From the NCBI GenBank assembly GCA_033032865.1, contig JAWHQI010000005.1:11556001-11620000 (forward strand): 64,000 bases of DNA. Direction: 5' to 3'. Each line of letters starts with the position of its first letter. Position 1 is the first letter of the stretch. Shown here in pieces: positions 20,584 through 31,565 of this stretch. The notes beneath the pieces were generated by a model. It made no database searches, was not told the origin of the DNA, and saw only the letters and a list, made by a program, of their open reading frames with translations. This DNA is from Dactylorhiza incarnata (lineage: Eukaryota > Streptophyta > Magnoliopsida > Asparagales > Orchidaceae). The position numbers and the translations under genes were made by a program.

Positions 20584-23500
20584 TTACAAGCTTCCATCAA
20601 GCATTCCTAAGGTGTTTATGAAGTAGTTGTGCTTGGTTTCATCCAAGGGTTTTGTAAAAATGTCTGCTCTTTGACTTTCTGTGGGTATATATTCTAAGGT
20701 TATCTTACCTTTTTCTACATTGTCTCTAAGGAATTGATGTCTGATCTCTATGTGTTTGGTTCTACTATGAAGGACTGGGTTAGATGCTATAGATATAGCA
20801 CTAGAGCTATCACAATAAATCTTAGAGTTATTGACTTCCAGTTTGTAGTCAAGAAGCTGATTTTGCATCCACAAGTTTTGTGAACAACAGCTCCCAGCAG
20901 CTATATATTCAGCTTCAGCTGTTGAGGTTGAGACTGAGGTCTGTTTCTTACTAAACCATGAGATTAATCTGTCACCTAGGAATTGGCAAGTGCCAGATGT
21001 GCTTTTTCTATCAACCCTACATCCAGCATAGTCTGCATCTGAGAAACCTATTAATTCAAAGTTGGTTTCTGCTGAATACCATAGACCTAGTTCAGGAGTT
21101 CCCTTTAGGTATCTAAGAATCCTTTTTACAGAGGTGAGATGGGATTCTTTTGGATCAACCTGAAATCCAGCACATATGCAAGTTGCAAACATAATGTCAG
21201 GTCTGCTAGCAGTGAGATATAGAAGGGATCCTATGATTGCCCTATATGCCTTTTGATCTATTGATTTTCCCTTGTCATCCATTTCTATAATGGCATTTGT
21301 TGCCATGGGGGTTTTCATAGAGGAGGCTGATTCCATACCAAACTTCTTGATTAGCTCTTTAGTATACTTTGATTGTGAGATAAAGATTCCTTCACTACTT
21401 TGTTTTACTTGTAATCCTAAGAAATATGAGAGTTCTCCCATACTACTCATTTCAAATTTAGATTGCATGAGATTAGCAAATCTTTTACACAGTTTAGGAT
21501 GAGTTGAAATAAAGATGATATCATCTACATATATTTGAACAAGAAGAAGTTGGTTTTTATGGGTTCTAGTAAAGAGTGTCTTGTCTACTTTTCCTCTTTC
21601 AAAGGAATTTTCCAAAAGAAAGTTAGAGAGAGTTTCGTACCAAGCTCTAGGAGCTTGCTTAAGAACATATAGTGCTTTGTTGAGTTTATAAACAAAGTTA
21701 GGAGAGGAGGGATTAACAAAACCTGGTGGTTGCTCCACATATACCTCTTCTTGAAGGTCACCATTCAGAAAAGCACTCTTGACATCCATCTGATATATTT
21801 TCATCTTCATGAAAGCTGCATAGGCAAGAAAGAGCCTAATTGCTTCTAGTCTGGCTACTGGAGCAAAGGTTTGATTGTAGTATATTCCTTCTTCTTGTCT
21901 ATATCCTTGTGCTACAAGTCTTACCTTGTTCCTGACAATTACTCCAGTGGAATCTAATTTGTTTCTATATACCCAATTTGTGCCAATCACTGGGTAGTTT
22001 CTTGGTCTTTCCACTAAATTCCATACTTTATTTCTCTCAAATTGGCCTAGTTCTTCTTGCATGGCCATAATCCAGTGAGGATCACAATTTGCTTCCTCAA
22101 ACTTCTTTGGTTCAACTTGTGATAGGAAGCATTGGAGCATCATCCCAGTGGAGACCTGGTGTCTTGTTCTTACTCCTGTATTGGGTTCTCCAATTACTTG
22201 AGTTTGTGGATGATCTTTTAAATTGACCCTTGTCCTGCCTGGACTTGTCAGATGTTCTTCTTCCTTATTGGTGATAGGGTCAATGTCCACCTGGCCTTCC
22301 TGAACCATGTTCTCTTGTGGGAGTTGGTTTTGCATGCTCTTTTCTGAATCTTCTTCATGTTCTTGTTCAGATTCCTCACTTGATTCCTTTATCTTATTTA
22401 CTTTTCCATTATCTGTGTTCTCTAGAACCAGTTGTTCAAGCTGTGTTTCTATGATACTGCTTTCCTGTGGAAAAGAGCTGGTGGGAGTTCCCTCCCCCTT
22501 AAACAGTATGTTAGTTTCATCAAAAATAATGTGCATAGACTCTTCAATTTTAAGAGTTCTCTTGTAATAGCACCTATAGGCTTTACTAGATGCTGAATAT
22601 CCCAGAAATATTCCATCATCAGATTTCTTGTCAAACTTGGCAAGATGATCCTTTCCATTATTTAGGATAAAACAAGCACATCCAAAGATCTTAAAATATT
22701 TAACTATGGGTGTTTTTCCTTTCAGGAGCTCATATGGAGTTTTTGATTTAGTTTTGTGTATTAGGCTTCTATTTAGAACATAGTTGGCAATGCTGACTGC
22801 TTCAGCCCAGAAAGTTTTTGGCAAACCTGATTCTACAAGTAAGGTCCTTCCTGATTCTATTAAAGTCCTATTCTTTCATTCAGCAACTCCAGTTTGCTGA
22901 GGAGTTCTAGGGGCTGAAAAACTTTGTTTGATACCTATATCTTCACAGAAACTACTCATAAACTGATTTTCAAATTCAGTCCCATGATCACTTTTGATTA
23001 TGGAAACCTGACTATTGAGTTCAGATTGAATTTGTTTTATGAATCTTGAGAGAGTCTTGTGGGTTTCCGACTTAGCCCTTAGAAAGAATACCCAGCTGAA
23101 TCTAGAGTAGTCATCCACAATGACTAGGGTATAGGATTTTCCACCTAAGCTCTGAGTGGAGATGGGACCAAAGAGATCCATGTGTAGTAAGTAAAGGACC
23201 CTGGGAGAGTCATCCTTACCAATTGGTTTGAAGGATTATTTGGTTTGTTTTCCTAGTTGGCAAGGTCTGCATGGAGAATCCTTAGAGTACCTACCTTTTG
23301 GTAAGCCTCTGACTAGATTATTCTTTGCTAGTTTACTAATTGTTTTGTAGTTTAGATGACCTAGTCTCCTATGCCATAGTTCACCTTTATCAATAATATT
23401 GTTGAATAAACAGACTTCTGTAGGTGAGGAACTAAAGTCCACTACATAGACTTTTCCTTTTCTAATTCCATTGAGTACTGTGGCACCAGTCTTGATATCA

Positions 23501-23796
23501 ATAATATGGCAGAATAGTGTGGTGAATTTTACCTCATATTTACCATTTTCACATATCTGACTTATACTTATCAGATTGTGCTTCAGTCCTTTGACTACTG
23601 CCACATTCTTGAAGGTGACTTTCCCTTCTTTGAAATCTCCAAAGCCCTTGGTTTGGCCACAGCTAGAGTCTCCAAAAGTTACTAATGTTCCAAGTCTGTC
23701 CTCAAAGTTGATTAACAGGTTTTTGCATCCTGTCATGTGCATGGAGCATCCACTGTCCAAGTACCACACCAGCCTGGAGATGTGATACATCTGCAC
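20584..23796 (-). pseudogene. pol: pol of C: protease, integrase, reverse transcriptase, RNase H with two stops
   Basis: A single frame from 23796 to 20584, interrupted by TAA (about 23235) and TGA (about 22875). Domains in order: protease '[13 protein letters not shown]'; integrase zinc finger 'LWHRRLGHLNYKTISKL' with '[11 protein letters not shown]'; integrase core 'MDLFGP', 'KSDHGTEFE', then the glutamate in 'GVAE' just before the TGA; reverse transcriptase 'WVYRNKLD', '[12 protein letters not shown]', 'YVDDIIF'; RNase H 'GFSDADYAG', 'AEAEYIA', 'YCDSSSAI', ending 'LGMLDGSL'. The TGA sits where family members have Arg (CGA to TGA is a deamination-type change). Frame agreement with gag is kept. 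Confidence 0.9.
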
Positions 23797-24204
23797 ATAA
23801 AATATTAAACATTAGTTTGAACCCTGCTGAGCTGGGGTCCCTTTCTCCCATCAGTGTGAAATTTAATAAGAGAGTAAGTGGGTTTATTTGAATATCCTTC
23901 CTCCTTTAGGGGCATTGGTTTATCATACCAATTTTCTTTGGTGATGTTACAGAAGTAGTGATCATAGTAAAAGGAGATGGATTGAGATTGTTGTTTGGTA
24001 TAGGAAAGATGTATGTCTGATTGGTTGCGTCGATATGTATTCGACGTAGGTTTATGGTTGTGTCGATATGAAGTCGACGCTTTCTCTATTCTGCGTTTTC
24101 TTTCAGTCGAAGCATGAGAGAAGTTGCGTCGGGTAGAAGTCGACGCACTTTGGTGTAAGCGTCGATTACAAGTCGATGCACGTTGATAAGAATTCGACGT
24201 ATGT
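23797..24204 (-). other. Non-coding interval between gag and pol of C with CGTCGA motif cluster
   Basis: The gag/pol frame is full of stops here. From about 24020 to 24195 the words GCGTCGATA, TTCGACG and AGTCGACGC recur as in the LTR. D, the other sirevirus, has no such interval: its gag and pol are separated by one stop codon. Confidence 0.55.
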
Positions 24205-25824
24205 TTAGATTTTTTTTTGAGGATATCTTCCTAGGATTCCTTCATATATAATGGGATTAATTTTATTAAAGACAGTAGTTGTTTCTGGATTTTCCTGTGA
24301 TCTTTCTCCTGTCAAGTGTCCTTCCCTAGTGGAGTGAATAAGATGTCTCCAAACAGATTTCCTAGGTGATTGAGATTTTGGTTCTAAGTTAGTATTATCT
24401 TCTAGTTGTCTAAATCTATTAGTAAGATTTTTAGAGATGTTCTTGAGCTTCTGACTTCTCCCATTTAGAGAATCTTCAAAGGACTTTCCTTTTGCTAGCT
24501 CATTTCTTAGTGTTTGGTTTTCTGTACATATTTTGTTTAATTCCTTTTCTAAGAGTCCTAAACTGAGCTCATAGTTATTATACTGTGTGTTCACTTGTTT
24601 GAGAGTTTTTAATTCATTTCTTAGTTCATCTATTTCTTTTTCAGATTTGATTAAATTTAAACAGAATTCTTTGAAATTGTTTTTGAAGTCAGTGGAAGAT
24701 AAATCTACATCATCAAGTATATTTACCATAGATGTGTCATCATGCTTCTCAGTGGCCATCAAACAGGTTTCCTCCAGCTTGGTCTCTTCTTGATCATTGT
24801 CAGATGAGGTGCTTTCTTCAGTTTCTGAATCACTCCATGATTGAGTAATGAGACCTTTCTCTTTCTTCTTTTTCTTCTGTAGATCTGTTCTTTTCAGATC
24901 TTTCTTTTTGCTGATCTCCTTAGGACATTCAGGTGCAATATGTCCAGGTTTCCTGCAAGAGTAACATATAATCTTGTTAGTAGGTGTTTTATTATACCTG
25001 GTTTTTGAGTCTCTTCCTCTGGATCCTTCTGACTTAATCCACTTTTTAAACCTTCTGGGTAGCAGACTGATCAGCTCCTCATCACTTGTAGAGGGTTCAC
25101 CTTCAACAGCCTTCAATGCAATACTCTTTTCTTTTGAGAGTGAGGGAGCTTTTTCTTTCTCTTCTTTCTCAGCTCTTGTCTTCAACAGATGTTCATAGGA
25201 TTTTAATTTGCCCAACAGGACATCTGTTGAAATTTCTCTTTGACTTCTGGAGTCTCTAATTGGCCAGATTCTTGAATCCCAAGAGCTAGGGAAGCAAGTA
25301 AGCAGTTTATCATTTATCTCAGTGAGAGATATGTCCTTTTCAAGTGTCTTCAACTCATTCACTATGAGGCTGAATCTGGCATACATGTCAGCAACACTTT
25401 CACCTTCTTTCTTCTGAAAGTTTTCATATTGAGAGATGAGTAGTGCCTTTCTATCCTTTTTCTCATCAGCACTTCCCTCTACCATTTTGGTGAGAGCTTC
25501 CCATACTTCCTTAGCTGACTCACAATCAGCAATATTTTGGAAGATTTCATCTGAGAGGGTTGAGACTAGGATATTCATAGCCTTGGCATCATATCCTTGG
25601 GCTTTCTTTTCTTCCTCTGTCCACTCAGCTTTTGGAGCAAGTGTTCCAGTCACTTTTCCACTTGAGTCCTTTCTGAATGGCTTGGGGGGACCTGTCAAGA
25701 TAATATTAAACAATTCATCATCAATAGAGTTTAAATAAATTCTAATTCTTGTTTTCCAAAGTGCAAACTTTTCAAGGTTGCAAATTGGTGGTCTGGTGGA
25801 AGCATAATCTTTGATTTGTGCCAT
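24205..25824 (-). CDS. gag: gag of C
   Basis: I choose the ATG at 25824 ('MAQIKDYASTRPPICNLEKF') over the longer frame start at 25914. The upstream codons are only a translated AT dinucleotide run, and D starts with the homologous 'MAQNKEYSSTRPPMCNL'. 540 codons including the stop. The Gag core (about residues 20-220) is followed by a CCHC zinc knuckle 'CYSCRKPGHIAPEC' near residue 300. Basic and acidic Ser-rich segments come next, then a C-terminal coiled coil. It packages the genomic RNA in virus-like particles. The frame is the same as pol. Confidence 0.85.
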   Translation of the reverse strand: MAQIKDYASTRPPICNLEKFALWKTRIRIYLNSIDDELFNIILTGPPKPFRKDSSGKVTGTLAPKAEWTEEEKKAQGYDAKAMNILVSTLSDEIFQNIADCESAKEVWEALTKMVEGSADEKKDRKALLISQYENFQKKEGESVADMYARFSLIVNELKTLEKDISLTEINDKLLTCFPSSWDSRIWPIRDSRSQREISTDVLLGKLKSYEHLLKTRAEKEEKEKAPSLSKEKSIALKAVEGEPSTSDEELISLLPRRFKKWIKSEGSRGRDSKTRYNKTPTNKIICYSCRKPGHIAPECPKEISKKKDLKRTDLQKKKKKEKGLITQSWSDSETEESTSSDNDQEETKLEETCLMATEKHDDTSMVNILDDVDLSSTDFKNNFKEFCLNLIKSEKEIDELRNELKTLKQVNTQYNNYELSLGLLEKELNKICTENQTLRNELAKGKSFEDSLNGRSQKLKNISKNLTNRFRQLEDNTNLEPKSQSPRKSVWRHLIHSTREGHLTGERSQENPETTTVFNKINPIIYEGILGRYPQKKI

Positions 25825-25842
25825 GTGAAAGATAATTGTTAG

Positions 25843-25844
<2 letters not shown>

Positions 25845-25892
<48 letters not shown>
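25845..25892. repeat. (AT)n microsatellite in C leader
   Basis: About 24 uninterrupted AT units between the primer site and gag start. Likely length-variable. Confidence 0.9.
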
Positions 25893-25898
<6 letters not shown>

Positions 25899-25931
25899 GG
25901 ACCTTTTTGATCAAGGAGTTATCCTTTTTAG

Positions 25932-25953
25932 ATCAACCTCGCTTTGATACCAA
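25932..25953 (-). other. Primer-binding site of C, initiator tRNA-Met type
   Basis: The minus strand reads TTGGTATCAAAGCGAGGTTG directly inside the 5' LTR. It matches the initiator tRNA-Met complement with two mismatches, the same variant seen in element A. Confidence 0.8.
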
Positions 25954-25954
25954 T

Positions 25955-27280
25955 TGAAAGTGCACAGTTAACCTCACTAGAATTCTCTAGAGGGGGGTGA
26001 ATAGAGATTTAAAATATTTTTTGCAAAGTAAATATATATATATGTGTATGATCACAGATTAGAGCTTCCCAAACACACTAACAAGAATTAAACAAATAAA
26101 GAAAGTAAATGCAAGAAAAGAAATCACAGCACAACACAAGAAAATATAGTGGTTCCCCAAACTTTGGGTAGTCCACTCTTCTACCCCCTTGGTAGGAATT
26201 CACTATCTTGCACTGAGTCTTTTGATAAGGAGACTCTTAGAACCACCCTGAGTCTTTTGATAAGGAGACTCTTAGAACAAACTGAGTCTTTTGACAAGGA
26301 GACTCTTAGAACCAGTACAACTGAATTTTTTGAAGAGTGATTCTAAAAACTCTTTTACAATATGTGAGAATGAAAATAAGAAAAAGGAAAAGAAGTATTT
26401 AAAACAAGAATGAATCTTCTTCCTAGCAAGAAGATTGGAAGCACAAGAAGTAGTGAATTAAATCTTTCTTCTATAGAGAGAAGAAGATTTGTAGCTTTTC
26501 CCTCTTATGTGAGAGCTATCAGAATTTGCAGCAGAGTGATTTCAGAAGCAGGAGAAGAAGAATGCTTGAATATTGCTGCAGGGCTATTTCTCAATTCTCT
26601 CTTTATCACTTGGGAGCTTTTCCTCTTTTTCAAATGTAAAATGGTGAATCACCTAGTCCCCTTTCTCTGCCGACCTCCTTGGTTATTTATAGCTCTGTTC
26701 ATTAAAATAACACTATAGGAGAGTAATCAATTAGCAGGCAGAGTATTAGAAAGAAAGAGAAATTTACATAACAGTTATATCCATAGAAGGAAAGTATTCA
26801 ATCTGATTTCAAATAATGTCCATAAAGGATTTAATCAATTTAGCCAAGAATCTAATAGAGGAAAAGAAAGATTCAGAATGGCTATAAGACATAAATTGAT
26901 TCCATATAAATCAGATCTATAAGATAAGGAAAGAGATCTGGTGATTTTGAATTCTGTCATAAAGATCGACGTGCGTCGATTACTATTCGACGCAAGCGTC
27001 GAATACATCCTGTATGGACGTCGAGAGGAGAATAAGGAAGGTGCGTCGACTAGGGTGCGTTGACTTCTCAAGATACGTCGACTAGAAGTCAGAGCAACGT
27101 CGACATAGGATACGTCGACTTCTGCTTGGAGCTACTTCGACTCATTCTGATAGAAACGTCGACTTTATCTCGACGTTGCGTCGAATACTATTCGACGCAT
27201 ATTTACTAAGCCTTATTTTTCATTCTTAGAATTTTTCTTTAACTCATTTCTAGGGGTTAAGAGAAATCATTTCCCCAACA
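25955..27280 (-). repeat. 5' LTR of C
   Basis: 1326 bp, same length as the 3' copy. TATAAATAA (minus) at 26683-26691, with the CGTCGAC cluster at about 26965-27205 upstream of it. Followed by the ATGAT duplication. Confidence 0.93.
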
Positions 27281-27350
27281 ATGATGCTCTTCTCCACCGC
27301 TACCTTTAAGACAACTCATCGATGATGAGTACTTTTGAGCGGGGGAGGAT
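27281..27350 (+). other. 3' internal end and polypurine tract of A
   Basis: The first five bases (ATGAT) are the target duplication of element C. The purine run GAGCGGGGGAGGA (27337-27349) lies directly before the 3' LTR and is the expected plus-strand primer. It resumes A sequence interrupted at 16866. Confidence 0.75.
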
Positions 27351-28704
27351 TGATGGCGACGACGACCCTCAACATGAAGATGTTGGTATCGGCGCGCTTA
27401 CGGATGATGGCGCCGCTTCAACCAAAGACTTACGTCATGACGAATGCCATTGTCGTTACAACCATCGTCCGCGGCGCAAGATTAAGAATTAATAATTATA
27501 ATTATTTTATTATAATTATTAATTAAATTTTTATCTAGCTTTGTCTTTATTTTTGACTTGTTTATGTCCATGTTTTATTTTTAATTTTGGACTGCGTTTA
27601 GCCATGCTCATAGTTTATTTTAATTTCGGATTGCGTTTAGCCATGTTTATTGGCTAGCCTATAAAAGGCCTTCTTGTATTAGATTTTATTAATTTTGAAT
27701 GATAAGAAAATTTCAACCCTAAACTCCTCGTGGTTTTCCCTCTCTCCTAGTCGCCCCCCTCTCTCTATTTCCTTCTAGAAATTTCGGCCCCCCTCTTGGC
27801 CGCCCCCTAATACGTAAAATTTAGGATATAAAATTTCTCCAAATTCTACGAACTATAGGCAAGAGCACCTATCATTCATAGTATAGGATATTTAGAAATA
27901 AATATCAAGTGTCGTATTCCACGGGGTTGTTGATTACTTCTACTCACGCAAATTAATATTATTTTATCTAGATTTAAGAAGATTTTTAGAATAATAAAAG
28001 AGAAAAGAAAGAAAAGAGCATTTGATCAGAAATCCTTCTTGAGTTAAATAAATTGTAAAATCTAAATTCATAACCAAAAGCGATAGAATAATTCGACCGT
28101 GGAGGTTCCCAAAATATGGTAGAGCCTCTCTCGAGAGAACTACCACCTAACCTTAGGTTGATCGATTAAGACCCCTCGGCCAGTCGAAACCCCTAAGCTT
28201 GCTTTATGCGGTGAGCCCCACTATTGGATTTGACTCCAATCCGGAAGATTTGTGTCACCCTCTCTCGAGGAATGCATGCAACTCTTTCCACTAATGAATG
28301 ATCTACACAAATTCATGGATCTCTCGATCACTAGAAAATGGATCAAGAATTGATATTCATATACCGGCAATATGAGATCAATCGAGAAAAATCAAAAGTG
28401 GATCGTAATAATTCTTAAACTAAAGCTACGAAAATGAGAGATTACAAAATAAGAAAAGCTTAAGAATTCATCCGATCAAATGCTATAAATTCAGCTAAAC
28501 ATATTTGAAAAGAGAAACATTTTTATAACTAAGTAAAGAGAATTACAATTACAGGAATTGGAAATCTAAACTATGAATTGAAATTTGCAAGACATAAAGT
28601 AAATCTGCATAAAGAAAATACAATAAGAAAATGCTGAAAAAACTAATCTAAAAATGACCCAATCTAAGCTAGGATCGGATTCCCATCACTTTGGCAGCAG
28701 CTGG

Positions 28705-28713
28705 CTTTTATAG
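28705..28713 (-). promoter_or_regulatory. TATA box of insertion I
   Basis: Minus-strand CTATAAAAG, at the place where F has CTATAAATA. The palindromic motif field (28727-29305) lies immediately upstream on that strand. Confidence 0.5.
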
Positions 28714-28726
28714 GCAGAAAATTGGT

Positions 28727-29305
28727 GAGTCACGCCCTTGGTCACGCCCGTGACCAAGGGCGTGTAAGCTGCGTAATTGCGTCTTGAAAGCCCGGGAACG
28801 TTGGGGAAGAAAAACCGCCAAAATTAATCATCTCGACGGGTCACGGCCTCAGTCACCCCCTAGGTCATGGCAGGAAACGGCGCGATCTGGAGTTATTTTG
28901 GCAGTTGCGGGAAGGGTCACCCCCTAGGTCATGGCCGTGACATGGAGTCACGCCCGTGACAGAGGGCGTGACTTGACCAAATCTTGAAACAGCGCGATCT
29001 GGAGTTATTCTGGCAGTTGCGGGAAGGGTCACCCCCTAGGTCATGGCCGTGACATGGAGTCACGCCCGTGACCTGGGGCGTGTAGGCTGGAAATAATGTG
29101 GCGGCATGTTCTGGCAGCTAGAAGATGGCTGGGTTGAGTCATGGCCGTGACTTGATGTCACGCCCTTGGTCATGGCAGTGACCGAGGGCGTGTAATACTA
29201 AATTGGGCTGGCGGCATGATCTGGTAGCTGTAAGATGGCTGGGTTGAGTCATGGTCGTGACTTGAAGTCACGCCCCTGGTCATGGTCGTGACCGAGGGCG
29301 TGCAC
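28727..29305. repeat. Palindromic GTCACGCCC/GGGCGTGAC motif field in I
   Basis: More than ten occurrences of GTCACGCC, GGGCGTG, GTCATGGCCGTGAC and variants in about 580 bases, several as imperfect inverted repeats (e.g. GTCACGCCCGTGAC). Part of the field is also a longer duplication ('gcgatctggagttat' at about 28881 and 28991; 'agatggctgggttgagtcatgg' twice). Confidence 0.75.
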
Positions 29306-30251
29306 TGAAGATTTTTGCATACTTGTTCCATTCTTTCGCCTGAACATGGCTGTGAGCTTAAATTTGCTATTAGCAGCCCCAGATTACCTGAAAACACAAA
29401 ATAAAGCGAATTAGATATATATTAAACTAAAATTATATAAAAACTAATTAATTACTACTAAAATACTATATAAAAATAACTATAAATAATGCACTATCAC
29501 CCCCTCTCTTGCCTCATTCCTTTTGGCCGCCGGCCAACACCTCTTCTTCCCCCTATTCTCTTCCTCCCTTAAACTTCAGCCCTCTCACATAGCCGCCCCC
29601 TTCATACTTCCTCCTCCTGGAAGTTTCGGCCAAAGGTGAAAAAAGAAGAAGAACGGCCCGTGGTTCCGGGAAATCAAGATTCGGCGTGAAGCAATCAAGG
29701 CGAATAAGTTTCTCTCCATTCGACGCGGTTCTGGTGGATCCGTAAAAGAACGATTCGGGCGAGTGCATGCTTGAGTATATTCCCATCTCAAGCGGGGTAA
29801 CGAAATTTCTACTCGTGAAATTTTCCCTCTTGTTAATTTCTTGTGGTGGTAAATTTTGGCGTGATCTTCGAATCACTTGGATAATCGTGGTTTTCTTCGA
29901 TTGATTTGTGCGATCTTCTTTCTCTTTTTAATTTTCGAAGAGGATTGGCGAACCTCAACTTTTTGTTGGGAGAGATCTACCCTTTTTGAATCGTAATTTT
30001 TTGGTAGATCTCTTTTGGTACAACTCAAGCTCGTTCGGACCGGGTGGGTCCTTTTAGTCTGGAAGAATATTGGCCTATAGCCATCTATTCAACCTCTAAC
30101 GGCGTGACTACCCGTACGTTAGCTTCTAATTGATAATTATTGTGTTGCGTGTACGTTGCGAGTATTTTTGTGCAAACATTAAATTTCGTAGAATTGAGAG
30201 GGAACGCGTGTTTGTTCGTAGCGATCGTGTCGGAGACCGTAGCCTGCATCA

Positions 30252-30383
30252 GGTATATTTTTGGACAATTAATCTCTCTTCCTTTATTTGTTCACGACCC
30301 CTCTGCCAACTATTTTAAACCTTTCCAAGAAAGCTTTCCCTGTCTTCTTTACTGCACCTCTCTATTCTAGGCAATAAATAAGC
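30252..30383. other. Short interval between A and G
   Basis: 132 bases beginning with GGTAT, the presumed target duplication of A. No gene or repeat recognised. It is either sequence of G or the DNA into which A and G inserted. Confidence 0.4.
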
Positions 30384-31485
30384 TGTTGTAGAATGGTCTT
30401 TAGGATTGTGGGCCCTCAGAGATAGTGCAAAAGGGTCGAGTTGAAGACTATACAATGGGTAATTAAAACCTAAGAGTTAAAATCACTTTAGGTAATTTGT
30501 TAAGTTAAATCCAAGGAGTTTTTCCCAACACTAAGTACTCCTACATTCATCGCGTACTCAGAATGCTTCCGTCTTTGTTGCGTGCTCAGAATGCTATCGT
30601 ATTCATTGCGCGCTCAGAATGCCCTTGTATTCATTGCGCACTCAGAAAGCTACTGTGTTCGTTGCACGCTCAGAATACTTCCACATTCGTGACGCGCGTG
30701 GCAGTTAACCTTTCCCAATTTCCTAGATTGTAGGTCAAGTTCACTTTGCTCAACGCCGTCAACGAAGCTACCCAAACATCCCAAGCTGACCAAACTGGGG
30801 GGGGGGGCAAGACAGGAATATCCAAAAAGTGGCGATCCGTGTGCTCCTAATCAACCAGCATGATTCGTCTGTCAGGTGGTTACGGTGGTTATTACGGTGA
30901 AATTACCAGGCTACCCCTGTTCAAGGCTATAAAAGGAGCCCAGGGCCTTCGTTTCAAAATACCTTATCTTCTACACCCGAGAGAGCTCCTTTGAAGTTTT
31001 CCTTGGAATTCTCCTTCGGCGCTTGAAGATCTCCTTCGAATTTTCAAAGATCTCCTTCGAGTCTTCGATGCTCTCCTTCATGCCTTCGAATATTTTCCTT
31101 TGCTTCGGATGATTGTCTTCTAAGCAGGATGGGAATCCTTCAAGCTACGAATGGCGACTTAAGAATCTCACTTTCGTTCCTAGAAAAGTACTTAGTCCCT
31201 GAAGAGGTGGCCTATCACCCTCGAGGTTTTCTCTCTATTAATGTAACGAGCAGTGGCCTGTCACGCTCGAGTTCTCAGCTTTCAATTATAACGATCTAGA
31301 AGATAGTGGAATTTGGTCGATACTCCTCCGACCGTGTGGTTTCTTACCCTTTCCGAGTTTTCCACGATAAAAAGTGTTCTTGTTATTTAGTAACTCTCTC
31401 ATTGACTATTTGCGTGCTCGGCTCGCTCGTGAGCTAAGGTGGTTCAATTCGACTGGTCTACTAGAGTGTCGAGTGACCCGCAACA
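30384..31485 (+). repeat. 5' LTR of G (start uncertain)
   Basis: It ends CAACA at 31485 just before the primer site. TATAAAAGG at 30928 is followed by a leader rich in CTCCTTCGA words (30980-31090). Upstream of the TATA lies the 28-bp repeat cluster. Confidence 0.5.
30540..30692 (+). repeat. 28-bp tandem repeat in G LTR (about 5 units)
   Basis: The unit is built around CGCGCTCAGAATGC followed by a T/C/G-rich spacer ending ATTCATTG. Units begin near 30553, 30581, 30609, 30637 and 30665. It lies about 235 bases upstream of the TATA box. Confidence 0.75.
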
Positions 31486-31487
31486 GT

Positions 31488-31506
31488 TTGGCGTCATCTG
31501 TTGGAA
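31488..31506 (+). other. Primer-binding-site remnant of G
   Basis: TTGGCGTCATCTGTTGGAA resembles TTGGCGCCGTCTGTGGGAA, a primer site frequent in Tat-type elements, with three changes. I do not name the tRNA. Confidence 0.5.
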
Positions 31507-31565
31507 ACGAAGTTCTCAAAACTCTGCCTGGGTCTGCAAAGACTTTCTCTAGAAATCATCTGGTG

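Larger units (their letters stand above)
16867..27280 (-). mobile_element. Element C: Sirevirus-type Ty1/copia retrotransposon
   Basis: This 10,414-bp element is bounded by two 1326-bp LTRs and the ATGAT duplication (16862-16866, 27281-27285). On the minus strand the order is LTR, initiator-Met primer site, gag, protease-integrase-RT-RNase H, extra ORFs, purine tract, LTR. Gag and pol share one frame, the RT motifs are Sirevirus-like, and ORFs lie between pol and the 3' LTR where sireviruses carry an envelope-like gene. About 25 LTR differences in 1326 (about 2%, by eye). Pol carries at least two stops. Confidence 0.92.
27808..29499 (-). mobile_element. Insertion I: solo-LTR-like element with GTCACG/CGTGAC palindromes
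   Basis: This 1692-bp insertion splits the 3' LTR of A and is flanked by CCCCC on both sides. Read on the minus strand it starts TGATAG and ends GTATTA (CA expected, one base changed). No coding region exists. It shares with F the block around TAGTATAGGATATTT and GTCGTATTCC (27880-27935 here, 34935-34990 in F) and the position of a TATA box. A 5-bp duplication, TG start and promoter-like content fit a solo LTR of an LTR retrotransposon; a non-autonomous element is the alternative. Confidence 0.7.
1..30251 (+). mobile_element. Element A: Ty3/gypsy (chromovirus-like), non-autonomous, host of three nested insertions
   Basis: An LTR retrotransposon whose 5' end lies before the window. Visible parts in order are the end of the 5' LTR (to 938), an initiator-Met-type primer site, an AT-rich leader, a gag region (1682-2482), the end of an integrase-like ORF (15472-16842), a purine tract (27337-27349) and a complete 3' LTR starting TGATG and ending CATCA. 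Removing B, C and I with one copy of each target duplication makes the internal region only about 3 kb. Protease, reverse transcriptase, RNase H and the integrase core are absent, so it must have relied on enzymes from another element. About 45-50 differences in about 757 aligned LTR bases (roughly 6%, by eye) make it older than B and C. The lineage is inferred from gag motifs only. Confidence 0.8.
27351..30251 (+). repeat. 3' LTR of element A, interrupted by insertion I
   Basis: It begins TGATG after the purine tract and ends CATCA, forming the terminal inverted repeat expected of an LTR. Without insertion I and one CCCCC copy it is about 1.2 kb. It has TATAAAAGG near 27660. GGTAT (30252-30256) should be the target duplication of A, but its partner lies outside the window. 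Confidence 0.85.

Noticed and set aside
25825..25914. N-terminal extension of C gag made of repeated Ile-Tyr
   Set aside because: It is the translation of an AT microsatellite; the homologous D gag starts at the internal Met.
27808..29499. I and F as MITEs or DNA transposons
   Set aside because: No long terminal inverted repeats; 5-base duplications, TG/CA-type ends and internal TATA fit LTRs better.
30130..30370. Two overlapping short + ORFs after A's LTR, considered as a host gene
   Set aside because: They start inside the LTR of A, overlap in different frames and show no domain.
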